Shown here: one piece after another, positions 1-5,339 of the stretch | Numbering within the stretch: the stretch's first letter is position 1 | Layout of the letters: every line of letters starts with the position of its first letter | Assembly: GCA_964519535.1 (NCBI GenBank) | Contig: CAZFIR010000021.1 | Span: 1 to 9,125 of the forward strand | Length of the DNA: 9,125 nt | Origin: CAYWLI01 sp964519535 | Lineage (GTDB): Bacteria; Desulfobacterota; B13-G15; RBG-16-54-18 | Direction: 5' to 3' | Program-made: the position numbers and the translations under genes | The notes under the pieces: model-generated | What the model was told of the DNA's origin: nothing | Seen by the model: only the letters and a program-made list of their open reading frames with translations | The model's database searches: none

Positions 1-1064
1 CCGCGGCACAGTTGCAGGTACCTGCATGAGCGGCACGGCTCAGGAGCTGTTTGTGTCCAGCGGCGAAACTGTTCAAAGGCATGACCAGTGTTCCACACCT
101 GCGGCAGATCATCTGCCCGTCCGGCTGTCTTTGTGGCGAAGCTGCACGCCTTTATCCGGCCATCGGGAAGGATTTCGATGATCTCGTTCGCGCCCACGCA
201 CCCTTCACCGGCAAACAGGCGTAGCGTCTCCTCGTCAGGATGGTGCCAGTAGATAAAGGGCATCATGGCGCAGTCGCAATGGCAATACAGATCGTATCGA
301 AGGGTCAGCTCTGTGAGATAAGGATAGAACTGCATGCGCTGCTGGGGGGTGAGGCGCAGCGATTCGTACACCGATTGCGCTCGACCAGCAGGTTTCAACC
401 GCAAAAAGATCACATCGCGCACCCCCAGTCTGGTTGTGAACCGGACCAGTTCTTCTAAGTGGTCGAAATTGGTACGGCATACAACACAATTTACACCCAC
501 CGCGATTCCGTATTTTGTCAGTAATGTTAATGCACGTGCTGCGTGCTCAAAGCCGTCCGCACCCCGCACGGCCTGATATTGCTCACCGATACCGTCCAGG
601 CTTACGTGGATGTGACTGAAAACACGGCAACGACGCGCAGTCTGGCGATCAATGTAAAAGCCGTTTGTTGTCAGCGTTGGAACAATAGCCCGTTGCCGAG
701 CATACTCGGCCAATTCAAAGAGATCCTCGCGGGCCAAGGGTTCTCCACCACCAAAGGCGACTGTAAAGACCTGCATCTGCGCTAACACGTCCAGCACGCC
801 TTTCGCTTCTGTGGTTGGAAGTTCACAAGACGACGCTATGCCAGCCGCGTTATAGCACGTCCGGCAACCCATTGGACAACGGTGTGTCACAGCAAAGTGA
901 GCGGTGATCGGAGCTGAGAGATGAGCTCTCCTGACGTGCCAAAGCGGCGAATCGGCGAACCCCAACCCCTGCATATACTCCTGGTCCACATAGACTGTAG
1001 CTGCGGGCTTTTTCAGCGCGATGATCCCGCCGAAGGGTTCGTATCGTGCTCTCATCTCTTCCAT
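1..1064 (-). CDS. Radical SAM/SPASM-domain protein, 3'-partial
   Basis: The minus-strand frame is open for 354 codons from an ATG at 1064 to the window edge, with no stop, so this is a partial gene and not a broken one. Residues 63-70 carry the radical SAM CxxxCxxC motif (C63, C67, C70, within THRCPMGCRTCYN) that binds the [4Fe-4S]-SAM cluster. GGGEP at 105-109 is the SAM-binding glycine motif. C289, C307, C344, C347 and C353 fit a C-terminal SPASM domain holding auxiliary iron-sulfur clusters; a CxCxC group (C261, C263, C265) is extra. Such enzymes usually modify peptides or build cofactors. The roughly 50 residues before the radical SAM motif, with FGG near residue 12, recall maturases found beside tungsten aldehyde oxidoreductases, but that assignment is a guess. 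The next Met is codon 4. The start overlaps the preceding reductase remnant by 13 bases. Confidence 0.9.
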   Translation of the reverse strand, partial: MEEMRARYEPFGGIIALKKPAATVYVDQEYMQGLGFADSPLWHVRRAHLSAPITAHFAVTHRCPMGCRTCYNAAGIASSCELPTTEAKGVLDVLAQMQVFTVAFGGGEPLAREDLFELAEYARQRAIVPTLTTNGFYIDRQTARRCRVFSHIHVSLDGIGEQYQAVRGADGFEHAARALTLLTKYGIAVGVNCVVCRTNFDHLEELVRFTTRLGVRDVIFLRLKPAGRAQSVYESLRLTPQQRMQFYPYLTELTLRYDLYCHCDCAMMPFIYWHHPDEETLRLFAGEGCVGANEIIEILPDGRIKACSFATKTAGRADDLPQVWNTGHAFEQFRRWTQTAPEPCRSCRYLQLCR

Positions 1065-1210
1065 GAGGTCTGGGTCTTCATGAATTTTATCATATGATAG
1101 ACGATCTCGTTGGCGGGGACAGTTACCCCATACTGTTTCCCCAGTTCTACGATGGCACCGTTGTGGGCGTCGATCTCGGTCCGCTTTCCGACACCAAGGT
1201 CCTTAAGCAT
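1052..1210 (-). pseudogene. C-terminal remnant of ketopantoate reductase (PanE/ApbA-like)
   Basis: A 52-codon minus-strand frame starts at an ATG (1210) and stops at TGA (1054-1052). Its sequence matches the end of the PanE/ApbA C-terminal domain: a 'SMLKDL...GKRTEIDAHNGAIVELG' stretch followed by 'YGVTVPANEIVYHMIKF'. In the family, the SMLQD...GR-TEID segment lines the pantoate-binding cleft, and this order and spacing are typical. The Rossmann NADP-binding half and most of the C-terminal domain are missing. In-frame TGA codons lie directly upstream of the serine codon, and only AT-rich intergenic DNA and a promoter follow beyond. I read this as the stump of a deleted gene that once preceded the radical SAM gene. 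Whether it is still translated as a short coupling ORF is unknown. Confidence 0.72.
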
Positions 1211-1258
1211 AGATCAGGGCTTTCATCGCAGTCATACCTCCCATAACGGGTATATGGA

Positions 1259-1288
1259 TTTATAGAACTCTTTTCGCCATATTGTCAA
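1259..1288 (-). promoter_or_regulatory. Sigma-70-type promoter for the leftward radical SAM transcript
   Basis: On the minus strand TTGACA (1288-1283, perfect -35) is followed after 18 bases by TATAAA (1264-1259, 5 of 6 to the -10 consensus). The expected start site is near 1252. A Shine-Dalgarno GGAGGT (1241-1236) follows. It serves a tiny frame with ATGs at 1235 and 1226 (the second at 9 bases spacing) that ends at TAA 1205-1203 and overlaps the reductase remnant. No other leftward promoter is evident before the radical SAM gene. Confidence 0.6.
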
Positions 1289-1330
1289 GTATTTGCTGCT
1301 TTTTTGCCAAAATTATGGAGATATGGGGGG

Positions 1331-1379
1331 TTGATTAAAGAATTATAACCAGATATCATTAACACTATGATTTAATCAA
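1331..1379. repeat. Inverted repeat in divergent intergenic region, possible MarR operator
   Basis: TTGATTAAA (1331-1339) and TTTAATCAA (1371-1379) are a perfect 9-base inverted repeat with arm centres 40 bases apart, about four helical turns. A smaller dyad, ATCAT-N7-ATGAT, lies at 1355-1371. The repeat sits between the leftward promoter (1288-1259) and the rightward marR promoter (1467-1494) in an AT-rich 215-base stretch with no gene (1289-1503). MarR proteins often bind palindromes in the divergent region next to their own gene, so an operator is reasonable. In DNA this AT-rich, such a repeat could also arise by chance. Confidence 0.4.
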
Positions 1380-1466
1380 TATTTACCGGCAACAAATTAT
1401 GTCAAATTAAGTATTTGTAATATAATGATTTTTTTTGTTTTATGCTTTCGTTCGTAAAAAAATACC

Positions 1467-1494
1467 TTGACATTAGCTTTTAGAGCCTTAAAAT
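1467..1494 (+). promoter_or_regulatory. Promoter of marR, giving a nearly leaderless mRNA
   Basis: TTGACA (1467-1472, perfect -35), a 16-base spacer and TAAAAT (1489-1494, 5 of 6) form a strong promoter. Transcription would begin at about 1500-1502, only 2-4 bases before the ATG at 1504. No Shine-Dalgarno is present before that ATG. The next in-frame Met (codon 27) also lacks one and would remove the first helix. Confidence 0.6.
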
Positions 1495-1503
1495 ATTCAT
1501 AGT

Positions 1504-1983
1504 ATGAACAAATTAGCGTCCAACGTCAATGAAGAGCTCCTCAGCTATCAGGCCCAGAAATTACAGGGCCTGATTACCGAGATGCTGAAGTGCTGTGAGG
1601 ATAGAAAGTTTTTTGAATCAACGAAGTTTGGACTCCCCTATGCGGAACTGAGGTGTCTGCTGTTGTTCGGTGGGGAGCGATATTTGACTTTGAAGGGTAT
1701 CGCCCAAAAATTGGAAGTTGCCAAGAGCCGCGTCACCAAGATTGTCAACGGGCTCGTTGCAAAAGGGCTGGTAAAGCAGGTTGATGATCCCCATGACTCG
1801 CGGGTACGGTTGATCAGCTTAACGCCTGCAGGGATCGAGAAGGCTCGGGAGATAGCGGCCTTTCAGCGAGAGCTCCATCGCCAGATATTGTTGCACTTGG
1901 ACGCAGACGAGAGAAAGGGCATATTCTCATACCTTGAGTTGCTCAGGTCGGCTATGGAGGCCGTCAAGGAGCAGTTGGTGTGA
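1504..1983 (+). CDS. MarR-family winged-helix transcriptional regulator
   Basis: The 159-residue product has the usual MarR length. Residues 46-103 form the winged helix: an L49-F55 helix, the TLKGIAQKLEVAKSRVTKIVNGL helix-turn-helix (62-84), and the beta wing DDPHDSRVRLISLTPAG, which holds the family D-x-R-(x)-R/L-L-T-G pattern. The N-terminal (about 10-35) and C-terminal (about 112-158) helices would form the dimer interface. C30 and C31 are adjacent and C51 lies at the start of the DNA-binding domain; these are candidates for thiol or persulfide sensing, which is inference. The gene stands first in a rightward cluster, 52 bases before the DsrE-like gene, and has its own promoter. It probably controls the sulfur-transfer and HdrED-like genes downstream. 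The signal and sign of control cannot be read from the sequence. Confidence 0.9.
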   Translation: MNKLASNVNEELLSYQAQKLQGLITEMLKCCEDRKFFESTKFGLPYAELRCLLLFGGERYLTLKGIAQKLEVAKSRVTKIVNGLVAKGLVKQVDDPHDSRVRLISLTPAGIEKAREIAAFQRELHRQILLHLDADERKGIFSYLELLRSAMEAVKEQLV

Positions 1984-2035
1984 GGTTAACCAAGAGTGCC
2001 ATACAAAAGTGACATTTTACTAGGAGGAGGGTATC

Positions 2036-2560
2036 ATGAAAGAGGGGAAAGAAAAGAACCTGGAGAAGCAAGGTGCAGGGCCAGAGAATAGACTCGTCCT
2101 GATCTGCTTTAGCGGCGACCTGGACAAGGCGCTGGCGGCCTTCGTTATTGCCACCGGGGCAGCTGCCATGGGCATGGATGTGGTGATGTTTTTCACCTTC
2201 TGGGGAACGCCTCTGCTCAGGGACAAAAAGAAGAAGGTCGGGGGCAAAGATCTCATGGGAAAGATGTTCGGCGCCATGCTGCCCAAGGGAGTCAGCAAGG
2301 TAAAGCTTTCTCAGATGAACATGGGTGGTATGGGAACGGCGATGATGAAATCCCTGATGAAAAAAAAGAATGTTGCGTCCTTGGAAGATATGCTAGCATT
2401 GGCCGCAGAGATGGGGGTAAGGATCTTTATCTGCGAGATGTCCATGGATTTGATGGGATTCAAGCGTGAGGAGATGATCGATTATCCCGACATGATCTTC
2501 TGTGGTGTCGCCAAGATGTTGGAGGAGGCGCAGAACAGCAAGATACAGTTCTTTATATAA
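2036..2560 (+). CDS. DsrE/DsrF-like sulfur-transfer protein (DsrE2-type)
   Basis: This 174-residue protein belongs to the DsrE/F/H superfamily, the group often paired with TusA (DsrE2-like). It opens with a charged tail, then strand LVLICFSGDLDKALAAFVIATGAAAMG (20-46), which is the family's first strand and helix. VVMFFTFWGTPLL follows, then a Met- and Lys-rich insert (64-111), the conserved 'ICEMSMDLMG' segment with C133, and 'DMIFCGVAKML' with C156. C133 in the C-x-M-S-M-D motif is the expected persulfide-carrying cysteine; C24 and C156 are additional. Unlike some DsrE2 proteins, no clear N-terminal membrane anchor is seen. A strong Shine-Dalgarno (AGGAGGAGG, 2022-2030) sets the start. It probably trades sulfane sulfur with TusA, encoded 28 bases downstream. 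Confidence 0.88.
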   Translation: MKEGKEKNLEKQGAGPENRLVLICFSGDLDKALAAFVIATGAAAMGMDVVMFFTFWGTPLLRDKKKKVGGKDLMGKMFGAMLPKGVSKVKLSQMNMGGMGTAMMKSLMKKKNVASLEDMLALAAEMGVRIFICEMSMDLMGFKREEMIDYPDMIFCGVAKMLEEAQNSKIQFFI

Positions 2561-2588
2561 CACCGTGAGCGTTGAGAGGAGGTTTGCG

Positions 2589-2831
2589 ATGAGTGCAGAT
2601 ATCAAGGTCGACAAGGTCATGGATCTGAAGGGCATGCCGTGCCCTATGCCGGTGGTGAAAGTCAGCAAAGGGATCAAGGAGATAGAGGTCGGCCAGGTGA
2701 TTGAGGCCCACACCACTGACCCCGGTGCTTTGGCTGACTTTCCTGCGTGGGCGAGGATGAGCGGGAACGAGATCCTCAAGACCGATCAAGACGGAGACGT
2801 CATTAAGTTTTACATCAAGCGGAAGGCGTAG
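2589..2831 (+). CDS. tusA: TusA/SirA-family sulfur carrier
   Basis: The 80-residue product is a TusA-family sulfur carrier. The defining CPxP motif is present as G15-M-P-C18-P-M-P at the start of the first helix, and C18 is the persulfide-bearing residue. The rest follows the family: 'VDKVMDLKGMPCPMPVVKV' (strand and helix), 'GQVIEAHTTDPGALADFPAW' with the conserved D-P-G, and a final strand 'GDVIKFYIKRKA'. I chose the ATG at 2589 because AGGAGGT (2578-2584) lies 4-5 bases upstream and the fold begins there. An in-frame ATG at 2502 lies inside the DsrE gene and would add 29 residues unlike the family. Pairing with a DsrE homologue suggests cytoplasmic sulfur trafficking, either toward oxidation or in sulfide/polysulfide metabolism, more than tRNA thiolation alone. 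Confidence 0.92.
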   Translation: MSADIKVDKVMDLKGMPCPMPVVKVSKGIKEIEVGQVIEAHTTDPGALADFPAWARMSGNEILKTDQDGDVIKFYIKRKA

Positions 2832-2841
2832 ATTTGTTGCA

Positions 2842-2864
2842 GGTGCCCCCGTTCAGGGGGCACC
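2842..2864 (+). promoter_or_regulatory. Intercistronic hairpin between tusA and the cytochrome b gene
   Basis: GGTGCCCCC (2842-2850), a five-base loop GTTCA and GGGGGCACC (2856-2864) make a perfect 9-bp, GC-rich stem. No U-tract follows (the next bases are GGTGTTTAG), so it is not a standard intrinsic terminator. It could stabilise the 3' end of the upstream sulfur-carrier message or cause partial attenuation, lowering expression of the membrane genes. Confidence 0.7.
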
Positions 2865-2894
2865 GGTGTTTAGTGCTTAACAAAGGAGGCGTCC

Positions 2895-3605
2895 GTGGAG
2901 ATCGTTTATTATATCGTATTAGTACCCATGGTCTATTTAGCCTGTGCGGTCTTTGTGGTGGGTACCGTTATCAGGCTTGTCAAGATCCTTCTGGAACCGA
3001 AGCACCCCACGACGCTGCAGATTTATCCTGAAAAACGGCCCCGGTGGCTCTGGGCCCTGGGCGACACCTTCTTGTTGCCTACGGTCAGGAGGCACAAGCC
3101 GTTCTTTTGGGTCGTTTTAATGCTGTTTCACCTCGCTTTCCTCCTCATCATTATCGGACATATAGAATTGATCGCTGAGATTAAACCCTTCCAGATCATC
3201 CCTCATGAGGTCTTTTTGGGAGGGGGCTTTGTCGGCCTGGTCCTGTGTCTCGCTGTCCTCTATTTCCTCTTCAGACGTTTTGTTTCCCCCACGAGGGATC
3301 TGTCTGTCCCTGAAGACTACTACCTGCTCATCCTGTTGTTCCTCACCGTCTTGTTTGGAAGCCAGATGGATTGGGCCCGGCGATGGTACGGATACGATAG
3401 TCTGTCCGTTGATGGCTATCGAGAGTACCTTTTCAGCCTCCTCGCTCTCAAGCCGTACGTATCATCCGATCTGACCGCGCCCGGACATTCTTTCATGCTG
3501 CTCTTGCACGTATTCTTTGCCAATCTGTTCCTTATGTTTTTTCCCTTCAGTCAATTCATGCACTCGGTTTTTTCTTTGCCGATGAATAAGCTGAGACGGG
3601 GGTAA
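2895..3605 (+). CDS. NarI/DsrM/HdrE-like membrane cytochrome b subunit
   Basis: The 236-residue integral membrane protein has five predicted spans, at about 4-33, 70-92, 105-128, 140-157 and 196-222. Histidines H79 and H89 (spaced 10) in span 2 and H205 and H223 (spaced 18) in span 5 match the spacing of the four haem-b ligands of E. coli NarI (H56/H66 and H187/H205), so two haems b are expected. Its length is close to NarI and HdrE and shorter than typical DsrM. It should exchange electrons with membrane quinone and pass them to the iron-sulfur protein encoded 2 bases downstream. The GTG start at 2895 follows AAAGGAGG (2882-2889) at ideal spacing; the first in-frame ATG (codon 12) lies within the first span. 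Confidence 0.9.
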   Translation: MEIVYYIVLVPMVYLACAVFVVGTVIRLVKILLEPKHPTTLQIYPEKRPRWLWALGDTFLLPTVRRHKPFFWVVLMLFHLAFLLIIIGHIELIAEIKPFQIIPHEVFLGGGFVGLVLCLAVLYFLFRRFVSPTRDLSVPEDYYLLILLFLTVLFGSQMDWARRWYGYDSLSVDGYREYLFSLLALKPYVSSDLTAPGHSFMLLLHVFFANLFLMFFPFSQFMHSVFSLPMNKLRRG

Positions 3606-3607
3606 CC

Positions 3608-4864
3608 ATGGACAAAAAGACACGGGATGACTTACTGCAGCTCTTTCAGAGCAAATTGGATGAGGCCATGCGTTTGTACCTGGAGCAGTGTACCAGGTGC
3701 GGGCTCTGCACCGAGGCCTGCCATGCATACGCATCCATGGGGAAGATCAAATATATCGCTGCGTATCGGCACGAGATCGTCCGCAGGATCTACAAGCGAT
3801 ATTTCAAGGGCAGAGGAAAGATATGGCCATCGGTGGGGGAGGCCAAGGAATTGAGCGAGATGGCCCTCGAAGAGTTGTATGAAGCTGCCTACTCGTGCAC
3901 GGGCTGCCGGCGCTGCATGATGTACTGCCCCTTTGGGATCGACACCCAGATGCTCATGTCCATCGCCAAGCTGCTTCTTATCGGCGCCCATACGGAGCCG
4001 GAGGTCCTGACGATGCTTGCCGATACCTCCATCGAAAAGGGGAAATCCCTGGATCTTTTTAAGGAGAGTTTTCTCACCGGTATCAAGAAGCTGGAGGCTG
4101 AGGTTGTCAAAAAGTGGCGGGTAGAGGCGGGTGAGACAGCCATCCCTGTCGATGTCGAGGGCGCCGATCTTCTGTATGTGGCCCTGGCCGGTGCCCACTC
4201 CATCGTCTCGGCAGCAGCGGTCTTCGATGCGGCAGGAGAGAACTGGACCTTGAGCTTTTTTGAAGCGGTCAACTTCGGCGCATTCGTCGGGGACCCGACC
4301 AAGACAAAACTGATCTTGGATCGCATTATCAAGGAGGCCAAACGGCTCAAGGTCAAGGAGGTCTGCATCTGTGAGTGCGGAACGGCGTACCGTGTCATGA
4401 AGCAGTTGTCCGGGAAACAACCCTTTGAGGTCTCAGCAATCACTGAGGCGCACGCCCGATATCTCAGAGAGGGTCGTATCAAATTAGACAAGTCAAAGTT
4501 CAAGAAGCAACCCATTACCTATCATGACCCCTGCCAGATAGCCAGGAATGGGGGGGTCATCGATGAGGCGCGCTATGTGCTGCAACACCTCACCGATGAT
4601 TTTCGGGAGATGTCGCCCGATCCGCGGTATAACTGGTGCTGCGGCGGCGGTGGGGGATTGGTCGCCATGGGCGACGAGACCCTTGATTTTCGGATGAAAT
4701 CAGCCCGGGTCAAGGTCGATCAGGTCAAAGAGACCGGTGCGAAGATCCTTGCTACTGCCTGTGAGAACTGCCATGCGCAGCTCAACGATCTCAACGACCA
4801 TTATAAGATGGGGGTGGACGTCCAGTTCCTCTCTTCCCTCGTCGCCGATGCCCTGGTGCAGTAA
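3608..4864 (+). CDS. HdrD/DsrK-like iron-sulfur heterodisulfide-reductase subunit
   Basis: This 418-residue cytoplasmic protein has two ferredoxin-type CxxCxxCxxxC motifs (C28/31/34/38 and C97/100/103/107), each able to bind a [4Fe-4S] cluster. At the C-terminal end is a complete CCG domain: C309, the CC pair C344-C345 followed by five glycines, and C385/C388. That motif binds the noncubane or special [4Fe-4S] site where HdrB/HdrD split heterodisulfides. The first CCG repeat is degenerate (C253, C255 and C257 only). Its length matches methanogen HdrD (about 410) better than DsrK (about 550). Together with the cytochrome b it forms a two-subunit quinone-linked thiol/disulfide oxidoreductase. 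The substrate is unknown; its placement after DsrE and TusA makes a protein persulfide or trisulfide plausible. It starts 2 bases after the previous stop, which suggests coupled translation. Confidence 0.9.
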   Translation: MDKKTRDDLLQLFQSKLDEAMRLYLEQCTRCGLCTEACHAYASMGKIKYIAAYRHEIVRRIYKRYFKGRGKIWPSVGEAKELSEMALEELYEAAYSCTGCRRCMMYCPFGIDTQMLMSIAKLLLIGAHTEPEVLTMLADTSIEKGKSLDLFKESFLTGIKKLEAEVVKKWRVEAGETAIPVDVEGADLLYVALAGAHSIVSAAAVFDAAGENWTLSFFEAVNFGAFVGDPTKTKLILDRIIKEAKRLKVKEVCICECGTAYRVMKQLSGKQPFEVSAITEAHARYLREGRIKLDKSKFKKQPITYHDPCQIARNGGVIDEARYVLQHLTDDFREMSPDPRYNWCCGGGGGLVAMGDETLDFRMKSARVKVDQVKETGAKILATACENCHAQLNDLNDHYKMGVDVQFLSSLVADALVQ

Positions 4865-4933
4865 TACGGTGTGTCTTAAGGGGTCGCTATATCGCCTGCT
4901 ATTTTTCTTTCTCTCCGAGAGAGGTAAACTTCA

Positions 4934-5168
4934 ATGAAGAAGATCGAGAATTCTGGGCATGCATTGAGCAAAATGCGATCAGCTCGCGGAGCGAGCCAAA
5001 GACGCCGTCAAAGAGCTGGCCGTGGAGGCTGAGGTGGTCAGGGTCCAAGATATTACAGCCATCACCAACTACGGCGTTCTAATAACCCCTGCCCTCGTGG
5101 TGGACGGAGTGGTGAAGGTAGCAGGGAGGTTGCCAAAGACAGAAGAGATCAAGGAATGGATTAAGTGA
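4934..5168 (+). CDS. Thioredoxin-fold selenoprotein candidate (UGA at CxxC), frameshifted
   Basis: Read with two recoding events, this gives a protein of about 77 residues of the small thioredoxin family ('redox-active disulfide protein 2', thioredoxin_3). ATG 4934 follows GAGAGAGG at good spacing and starts MKKIE. One extra base (near A4949) then shifts the frame. From 4950 it reads ILGMH, TGA (4965-4967), AKCDQLAERAKDAVKEL, then the cis-proline region YGVLITPALVVDG, and ends GRLPKTEEIKEWIK at TGA 5166-5168. In the family the TGA position is the first cysteine of GCxKC, so the residue would be selenocysteine (UxxC). A SECIS-like hairpin follows. The frameshift is unexplained: sequence error, true mutation, or a shorter start (ATG 4959 or ATT 4950). 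Codon sense is well kept after the TGA. It lies 69 bases after the HdrD-like gene. A pseudogene is the main alternative. Confidence 0.75.
4965..4996 (+). promoter_or_regulatory. Bacterial SECIS-like element after in-frame UGA
   Basis: The TGA is at 4965-4967. After a gap comes GCTCGC (4982-4987), loop GGA (4988-4990), and GCGAGC (4991-4996), a perfect 6-bp stem. The loop starts 20 bases after the UGA, inside the 16-37 range of the published bacterial SECIS model, and its first two bases are G, as that model requires for SelB binding. A lower stem of GCG (4975-4977) with CGC (5003-5005) across an internal loop is possible. Confidence 0.65.
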
Positions 5169-5216
5169 ATTACGACGAGCAAGCTAGCATGATCCTTTTG
5201 TTCAAAAAATTGTGTG

Positions 5217-5244
5217 TGGACACGACATCAATACAATATATAAT
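5217..5244 (+). promoter_or_regulatory. Sigma-70-type promoter for the thioredoxin lipoprotein-ccdA operon
   Basis: TGGACA (5217-5222, 5 of 6) and TATAAT (5239-5244, perfect -10) are separated by 16 bases. Transcription would start near 5251, giving a leader of about 65-90 bases. The surrounding 5169-5315 is AT-rich and otherwise holds no gene that I can recognise. Confidence 0.55.
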
Positions 5245-5339
5245 CTAAATCAGTTTGATCCTCACGATGTTCTATTGTTAGCTATGGTTAAATATGAAGA
5301 GATGGGAAGGGTATCATGAGATGTAATGGAGTGGACCTG

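Noticed and set aside
235..785. Several 70-85-codon ORFs on both strands
   Set aside because: They lie in other frames over the radical SAM gene, which has clear family motifs; none resembles a known protein.
1..1064. Left kilobase as a pseudogene or gene-free region
   Set aside because: The minus frame has no stop or frameshift across 354 codons; the stop simply lies outside the window.
2502..2588. Upstream ATG extending TusA by 29 residues
   Set aside because: The extension overlaps the DsrE gene and does not look like TusA; a better Shine-Dalgarno precedes ATG 2589.
2842..2880. Intrinsic terminator after tusA
   Set aside because: The stem is strong but no U-tract follows, and the next gene has the same direction and a good ribosome site.
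3632..4515. Long minus-strand ORFs of 262 and 208 codons
   Set aside because: They are antisense to the HdrD/DsrK-like gene; their compositions lack domain features, and the sense strand has all iron-sulfur motifs.
4911..4923. CTCTC-CGA-GAGAG hairpin covering the ribosome site of the thioredoxin gene
   Set aside because: Only a 5-bp stem, arising from a simple CT/GA-rich run; too weak to call a regulatory element.
4965..4967. TGA as an ordinary nonsense mutation
   Set aside because: It is not fully excluded, but its exact place at the redox cysteine and the SECIS-like hairpin at the right distance make recoding the better reading.
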